Below are positions 41,732-46,082 of a stretch of 46,082 bases of DNA, piece after piece. Made by a program: the position numbers and the translations under genes. A model generated the notes under the pieces. That model searched no databases. It was not told the origin of the DNA and saw only the letters and a list, made by a program, of their open reading frames with translations. Within the stretch, counting starts at the first letter, position 1, and each line of letters opens with the position of its first letter. The stretch spans positions 1 to 46,082 of the forward strand of contig JAGHZY010000033.1 in assembly GCA_017745175.1 (NCBI GenBank). Reading direction: 5' to 3'. Source of the DNA: Sphingopyxis sp. Lineage in GTDB: Bacteria > Pseudomonadota > Alphaproteobacteria > Sphingomonadales > Sphingomonadaceae.

Positions 41732-42933
41732 GCCTGGCGTGAGAAACGCCCCGCCAGTTCCACATGGGTCGACCAGCGGAACTGGCCGACGGGCTGCACC
41801 CAGTCGAGCGTATAGCCGCTGTCGGTCAGAATCCTGGCATCGCGCGCGAAGCTCGCGGGGTTGCAGCTGACATAGGCGACCACCGGCGTCGTCGATGCTG
41901 CAAGCTGCTTCACCTGCTCCTCGGCACCCGCGCGCGGCGGATCGAGGACGACCGCGCCGAAGCGGTTGAGCTCGGCGGGGACCAGCGGACGGCGGAACAG
42001 GTCGCGATGCTCGGTCGCAACCAGCGCGCGGGCGCGGTTCGCGGCGCCGGTCAGCGCGGCGATCGCGTCGCGCGCGCCTTCGGCGGCATAGACTTTCCGC
42101 CCGGCGTGCACCGACAGCGCGAAGGTGCCGACGCCCGCAAACAGGTCGGCGACCGCGCCCGCGTCGCCGATCGCCCGGGCCACCGCGTCGACCAGCGCCG
42201 CCTGCCCCGCGGCGGTCGCCTGCAGAAAGGCGAAGGGCGGCACCTCGACGCGGATATCGCCGAAGCGCATCGTCGGCGGTTCGGGCTGCCACAGGATTTC
42301 GAGCCCGTCGCCCTGGTCGATCGCGAAGCGTGCGAGCTGGTTCGCGCCGGCAAAATCCTGCAGCGCCATGGCCGCATCGAGCCCTTCGGCCTTCACGCCC
42401 TCGAGGATCAGCTCGACGCCCTGATCGAGCATCTGCAGCTTGACCTTCACCGGGCGCCGCGGCTGGGCGATCATGACCAGCAATTCGCGCACCGGCTCGA
42501 TCAGCGCGAACAGTTCGGGGAGCAAAAGCGGACACATCCGCATGTCGACGATCTGGTTGCTTTGCGCTGCATTGAAGCCGATCGCGACCTGCTTTCCCGT
42601 GCGGAGCGCGGTGAGCGCCGCGCGGCGACGGCTCTGCTGCGGCGACAGCAGCGCCGGAAGGACTTCGCCATAAGGCACATCCTGCCCGTCGAGCCCGCCG
42701 ACGACGCGGTCGCGGACGAATGCCGCCAACGCGGGTTCGGCGACATGTTGCAACTGGCAACCGCCGCATTTGCCGAAATGCCGGCACACGGGGTCGGCAC
42801 GGTTCGGGCCGGGGATTATGATTCCGTCGTCGCGCACGCGGTCGCCCGGCACGCCGCCCGCCACATGGCGGCCGTCGCCCGTCACGCCGTCGCCGCGCGC
42901 GGCGATGCGCTCGATCAGCGCAGCTTCACTCAT
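41728..42933 (-). CDS. RlmD/TrmA-type 23S rRNA/tRNA uracil-5 methyltransferase
   Basis: 401 residues. The cluster-binding cysteines CRHFGKCGGCQLQH (about residues 50-63), with a fourth in MRMCPLLLPE, indicate a 4Fe-4S site. VADLFAGVGTFALSV is the SAM motif, VVLDPPRAGA a family motif and YVSCNPASFARDA carries the catalytic Cys. It methylates uracil in rRNA or tRNA; the exact target (U1939, U747 or U54) is undetermined. The N-terminal TRAM-like part is short (about 45 residues). It follows the NAD(P)HX enzyme gene by one base. Confidence 0.93.
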   Translation of the reverse strand: MSEAALIERIAARGDGVTGDGRHVAGGVPGDRVRDDGIIIPGPNRADPVCRHFGKCGGCQLQHVAEPALAAFVRDRVVGGLDGQDVPYGEVLPALLSPQQSRRRAALTALRTGKQVAIGFNAAQSNQIVDMRMCPLLLPELFALIEPVRELLVMIAQPRRPVKVKLQMLDQGVELILEGVKAEGLDAAMALQDFAGANQLARFAIDQGDGLEILWQPEPPTMRFGDIRVEVPPFAFLQATAAGQAALVDAVARAIGDAGAVADLFAGVGTFALSVHAGRKVYAAEGARDAIAALTGAANRARALVATEHRDLFRRPLVPAELNRFGAVVLDPPRAGAEEQVKQLAASTTPVVAYVSCNPASFARDARILTDSGYTLDWVQPVGQFRWSTHVELAGRFSRQA

Positions 42934-42934
42934 T

Positions 42935-44290
42935 TCAGTTCCTGACCAGATCGTCGGCTACAAGGCCGGGGCCTATACGCGCGGCCTGCGCGATATGCCA
43001 GCCCACCGCGGCGACCGCGGCATCGAAGGCATCGCCGCCGCGCGCCAGCATCGCACCGCACGCGCCCGCAAGCACATCCCCCGTCCCCGCGGTCGCCAGC
43101 CACGGACTGCCCGGCCACGCGGCGGCGACGCGGCCGTCGGGTGCGGCAATGATCGTGTCGGCGCCCTTGTACACCACCACGGCGCGCGTCCGCGCGGCTG
43201 CGGCCCTGGCGCGGTCGATCTTGCTGCCGTAAAGCTGCGGAAAGGCGCGCGCGAACTCGCCTTCGTGCGGCGTCAGGATCGCCTTGCGCGGTGTTTCGGA
43301 CAGCCGCGGCAGCGCGGCGTCGATCGCCGCGGCATCGAGCACGAGCGGCTTGCCCGAATCGAGCGCCGCCTCGACATCGAACAGCAGATCGTCGCCAGCG
43401 GGAAATCCCGGGCCAATGACGACCGCCCCGACGCGCGGGTCGTCCAGCCGTTCGCCGAATTTTTCGTCGCTTTCGGCGATGATCGCCGAAAAGGGCGGTG
43501 CCCCCTCGCTCCCGTCGAGCACGACATAGCCCGCCCCCGCCCGAAGCGCTGCTGCGGCCGTCAGCCCGGCGGCGCCGCGCATCGGGCCGGCAAAGACCAG
43601 CACCATGCCGCGCGTGAATTTATGCGCCGCCGAATCCGGCACGGGCGCCGGCGCTTTCGGCAGCGTCCGCATCGTCCTGTTCGCCGATATGCCGATAGGC
43701 GCCAGCAGCACGCGTCCGCATGCGGCCGCGGTCGGAAGCAGGACGTGCGCGGGCTTGAGCGCCCCGAGCGCGAGCGTCGCGTTGGCGGGAAGCGGCGGCA
43801 TCCAGTCCGCCGCGCCGTCGCTGTCGACCCCGCTGGGGAGGTCGACTGCCAGTATCCGGCGGTCGGAAAAATGCCCGAGGATGACCGCAAGGCCATCCGC
43901 GATCGGCCGCGACAGCCCCACCCCGAACAGCGCATCGACGATCAGCGGCGCTGGCGCAAGGCGCCCGTTCAGCGGTTCGACCGCCCCATGCCATCCCATC
44001 CGCGCGGCCCTCGCCAGATCGGTCGCCGGTTCGGCCAGTGCGGCAACGCGCACGGCTGCACCGCGCCCGGCGAGCAGCCGCGCCGCGACATAGCCGTCGC
44101 CGCCATTATTGCCGGGGCCACACAGGATCAGGATCGGCGCGCCCGCCGCCATCCGCCAGGCGGTATCGGCGACCGCCGCGCCGGCGAGTTCCATCAGCTC
44201 GGACAGCGATGTGCCCTGAATCGCGCAAGCGGCCTCGGCCTCGCGCATCGCCTTGGCGGTCAGGATCGGGGCATCGGCGGGAACGGGCAT
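42935..44290 (-). CDS. nnrDE: Bifunctional NAD(P)HX epimerase/dehydratase
   Basis: 451 residues with two modules that repair hydrated NADH and NADPH. The N-terminal YjeF_N epimerase has LILCGPGNNGGDGYVAARLL and VDALFGVGLSRP. The C-terminal ADP-dependent dehydratase (YjeF_C) starts near residue 220, with VLVFAGPMRGAAGLTAAAA, LTPHEGEFARAF and the phosphate-binding PWLATAGTGDVLAGACGAM. The methyltransferase gene begins one base after its stop, implying a joint transcript. It lies 33 bases after the lipoprotein gene. Confidence 0.94.
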   Translation of the reverse strand: MPVPADAPILTAKAMREAEAACAIQGTSLSELMELAGAAVADTAWRMAAGAPILILCGPGNNGGDGYVAARLLAGRGAAVRVAALAEPATDLARAARMGWHGAVEPLNGRLAPAPLIVDALFGVGLSRPIADGLAVILGHFSDRRILAVDLPSGVDSDGAADWMPPLPANATLALGALKPAHVLLPTAAACGRVLLAPIGISANRTMRTLPKAPAPVPDSAAHKFTRGMVLVFAGPMRGAAGLTAAAALRAGAGYVVLDGSEGAPPFSAIIAESDEKFGERLDDPRVGAVVIGPGFPAGDDLLFDVEAALDSGKPLVLDAAAIDAALPRLSETPRKAILTPHEGEFARAFPQLYGSKIDRARAAAARTRAVVVYKGADTIIAAPDGRVAAAWPGSPWLATAGTGDVLAGACGAMLARGGDAFDAAVAAVGWHIAQAARIGPGLVADDLVRN

Positions 44291-44323
44291 GGGTCCTGCC
44301 CTATCACGATCGGACGAACGCGC

Positions 44324-44713
44324 CTACTTCGCGCCGCCCGTATTGGCCGGGAGGCGATAGCGGTCATGGCCGACCGCCACCTCGATGACATTATCGCCGA
44401 CGATCGTCACCTTCGCCGGCTCGGCGCCGTCGGCCGACACGACGCCGCGGCCGTCGGTCGTGATCTGCAGGCGGCGGTAACCGACATTGGCGCGTCCGAC
44501 GACGAGGATCGCGCCATTGTCGCCGCTCATTTCCTCGACTGTGCAGGTGCGATCGAACAGCTTCGCGCCCTCGAGCGCGCATTCGATACGGCCGTTTCCG
44601 GCGGCTTCGCGCGAACCGCGTGCCTCGGCTTCGGCAAGGTCGCCATTATCGGGCGCACGATCGCAGCCCGCGAGCGCAACCAGCGTCAGCAATGCCCCCC
44701 CGAACTTTCTCAT
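44324..44713 (-). CDS. Small lipoprotein of unknown function
   Basis: 129 residues. The signal peptide [17 protein letters not shown] ends in a lipobox (LAGC, Cys17), followed by Asp at +2, which in the standard rule would favour inner-membrane retention. The mature part has a single disulfide-capable pair (IECALEG, RTCTVEE) and a beta-rich body ([40 protein letters not shown]). No family recognised. Its ATG overlaps the ilvD TGA as ATGA. Confidence 0.82.
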   Translation of the reverse strand: MRKFGGALLTLVALAGCDRAPDNGDLAEAEARGSREAAGNGRIECALEGAKLFDRTCTVEEMSGDNGAILVVGRANVGYRRLQITTDGRGVVSADGAEPAKVTIVGDNVIEVAVGHDRYRLPANTGGAK

Positions 44714-46082
44714 CCCTTGCCCTTCAGCTGCGACAGGTCGCGTACCGCGCCGCGCGCGGCACTCGTCGTCATCGCGGCATAAGCCTGAAGTGCTACCGAA
44801 ACCTTGCGCGGGCGCGGTTTTGCGGGCTGCCATGCGGTATCGCCCCTCGCATCCATCGCGGCGCGGCGTTCGGCCAGCACGCCGTCGGCGACCGCAAGCG
44901 TGATCGTCCGCGACGGAATGTCGATGTTGATGAGGTCGCCATTCTCGACCAGTCCGATCGTGCCGCCCTCGGCCGCTTCAGGCGAGACATGGCCGATCGA
45001 CAAGCCCGAGGTGCCGCCCGAAAAACGCCCGTCGGTGATCAGCGCGCATGCTGCGCCCAGCCCCTTCGATTTCAGATAGCTCGTCGGATAGAGCATTTCC
45101 TGCATGCCCGGCCCGCCCTTCGGCCCTTCGTAGCGGATCACGACGACGTCGCCCGCCTCGACCTGGCCCGTCAGGATCCCCGCGACCGCCGCGTCCTGGC
45201 TTTCATAGACCTTGGCCGGGCCCGAGAATTTGAGGATACTCTCGTCGACTCCCGCGGTCTTCACGATGCAGCCATCGAGCGCGATATTGCCCGACAGCAC
45301 CGCCAGCCCGCCGTCCTTGCTGAAAGCATGCTCGGCCGAGCGGATCACCCCGGCCTCGCGGTCGAGGTCGAGGCTGTCCCAGCGCCGGTCCTGGCTGAAC
45401 GCGGTCTGCGTCGGCACGCCGCCCGGCGCCGCCATGAAGAATTTCTGCACCGCGGGATCGTTCGTCCGCGCAATATCCCATTTGTTGAGGGCATCGCCGA
45501 GCGTCGCGCTGTGCACCGTCGGCAGATGCGCGTGGAGCAGTCCCGCGCGATCGAGCTCGCCGAGGATCGCCATGATCCCGCCGGCGCGGTGGACATCCTC
45601 CATATGCACGTCGCTCTTTGCCGGCGCGACCTTTGACAGGCACGGCACGCGGCGCGACAGCCGGTCGATGTCGGTCATCGTGAAATCGACCCCCGCCTCA
45701 TGCGCGGCGGCGAGCAGGTGAAGCACCGTATTCGTCGACCCGCCCATCGCGATATCGAGGCTCATCGCATTTTCGAACGCCTCGAAGGTCGCAATATTCC
45801 GGGGCAATACGCTCTGGTCGTCTTCCTCATAATGGCGGCGGCACATTTCGACGACGATCCGTCCCGCGCGCAGGAAAAGCTCCTTGCGGTCGGCGTGCGT
45901 CGCGAGCGTCGAGCCGTTGCCCGGCAGCGAAAGCCCGAGCGCTTCGGTCAGGCAGTTCATCGAATTGGCGGTGAACATGCCCGAGCAGCTGCCGCAGGTG
46001 GGGCATGCCGAACGCTCGATCGCGGTGACTTCCTCGTCGCTATATTTCTCGTCGGCGGCGGCGACCATCGCATCGACAAGAT
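44710..46082 (-). CDS. ilvD: Dihydroxy-acid dehydratase, C-terminal part (5' end beyond window)
   Basis: About 456 C-terminal residues of a family of roughly 615. The enzyme dehydrates dihydroxyisovalerate and its homologue in valine, leucine and isoleucine synthesis and carries an iron-sulfur cluster: [20 protein letters not shown] holds cluster cysteines. [38 protein letters not shown] and [20 protein letters not shown] are diagnostic. The frame is open to base 46082. Its TGA overlaps the lipoprotein start. Confidence 0.97.
   Translation of the reverse strand, partial: LVDAMVAAADEKYSDEEVTAIERSACPTCGSCSGMFTANSMNCLTEALGLSLPGNGSTLATHADRKELFLRAGRIVVEMCRRHYEEDDQSVLPRNIATFEAFENAMSLDIAMGGSTNTVLHLLAAAHEAGVDFTMTDIDRLSRRVPCLSKVAPAKSDVHMEDVHRAGGIMAILGELDRAGLLHAHLPTVHSATLGDALNKWDIARTNDPAVQKFFMAAPGGVPTQTAFSQDRRWDSLDLDREAGVIRSAEHAFSKDGGLAVLSGNIALDGCIVKTAGVDESILKFSGPAKVYESQDAAVAGILTGQVEAGDVVVIRYEGPKGGPGMQEMLYPTSYLKSKGLGAACALITDGRFSGGTSGLSIGHVSPEAAEGGTIGLVENGDLINIDIPSRTITLAVADGVLAERRAAMDARGDTAWQPAKPRPRKVSVALQAYAAMTTSAARGAVRDLSQLKGKG

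Overview
This window is ordinary chromosomal DNA from a high-GC alphaproteobacterium, most likely a sphingomonad (order Sphingomonadales; Sphingopyxis or a close relative is my best guess). The clues are a 5-aminolevulinate synthase (C4 heme pathway), a PccR/RamB-type regulator of propionyl-CoA carboxylase, betaine-lipid genes, a carboxyspermidine route to spermidine, an alphaproteobacterial-type structured leader on ornithine decarboxylase, and an IVTGSR sequence typical of sphingomonad TonB-dependent proteins. I saw no tRNA, rRNA, transposase, integrase, prophage or CRISPR array. The genus is an inference.

Left part (1-9260). A minus-strand propionate unit (pccB, an exported protein, methylmalonyl-CoA epimerase, methylmalonyl-CoA mutase running off the left edge) faces pccR, with TTTGCAAA motifs between them. 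It is followed by a LysR regulator divergent from a short-chain dehydrogenase, an extended-SDR reductase and glutathione reductase.

Centre left (9261-22571). pgi is followed by the tightly overlapped lepB-rnc-era-membrane-protein operon, a secreted lipase-like hydrolase, and a minus-strand run plsY-dprA-VWA protein-topA. The VWA gene lies between dprA and topA and carries a TonB-box-like motif. murI is divergent from plsY.

Centre (22572-29758). hemA is coupled to a nitroreductase gene, then come a possible 49-residue membrane protein and a cytochrome b561-YceI fusion. The btaA-btaB pair (phosphorus-free betaine lipid) has a good Pho box upstream. A lipoprotein and a threonine/serine dehydratase follow.

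Centre right (29759-36908). This is a polyamine region: carboxyspermidine dehydrogenase, carboxyspermidine decarboxylase and ornithine decarboxylase with a structured 5' leader. Interspersed are an alpha/beta hydrolase, a DUF486 membrane protein and an unusual cNMP-domain/FAD oxidoreductase without the CxxC of thioredoxin reductases.

Right part (36909-46082). PhzF-like protein, ArsR regulator, MFS transporter, class III CoA-transferase, two tandem MAPEG proteins, and a minus-strand unit of ilvD (running off the right edge), a small lipoprotein, bifunctional NAD(P)HX epimerase/dehydratase and an RlmD/TrmA-type RNA methyltransferase.

Genes are very tightly packed and no gene-free stretch exceeds 300 bases. 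Three convergent pairs share a single CTAG as both stop codons. Three REP-like inverted repeats sit in intergenic gaps. I found no convincing wholly new system; the best leads are the regulatory sites (pccR, bta, odc), the TonB-box VWA protein and the domain fusions.
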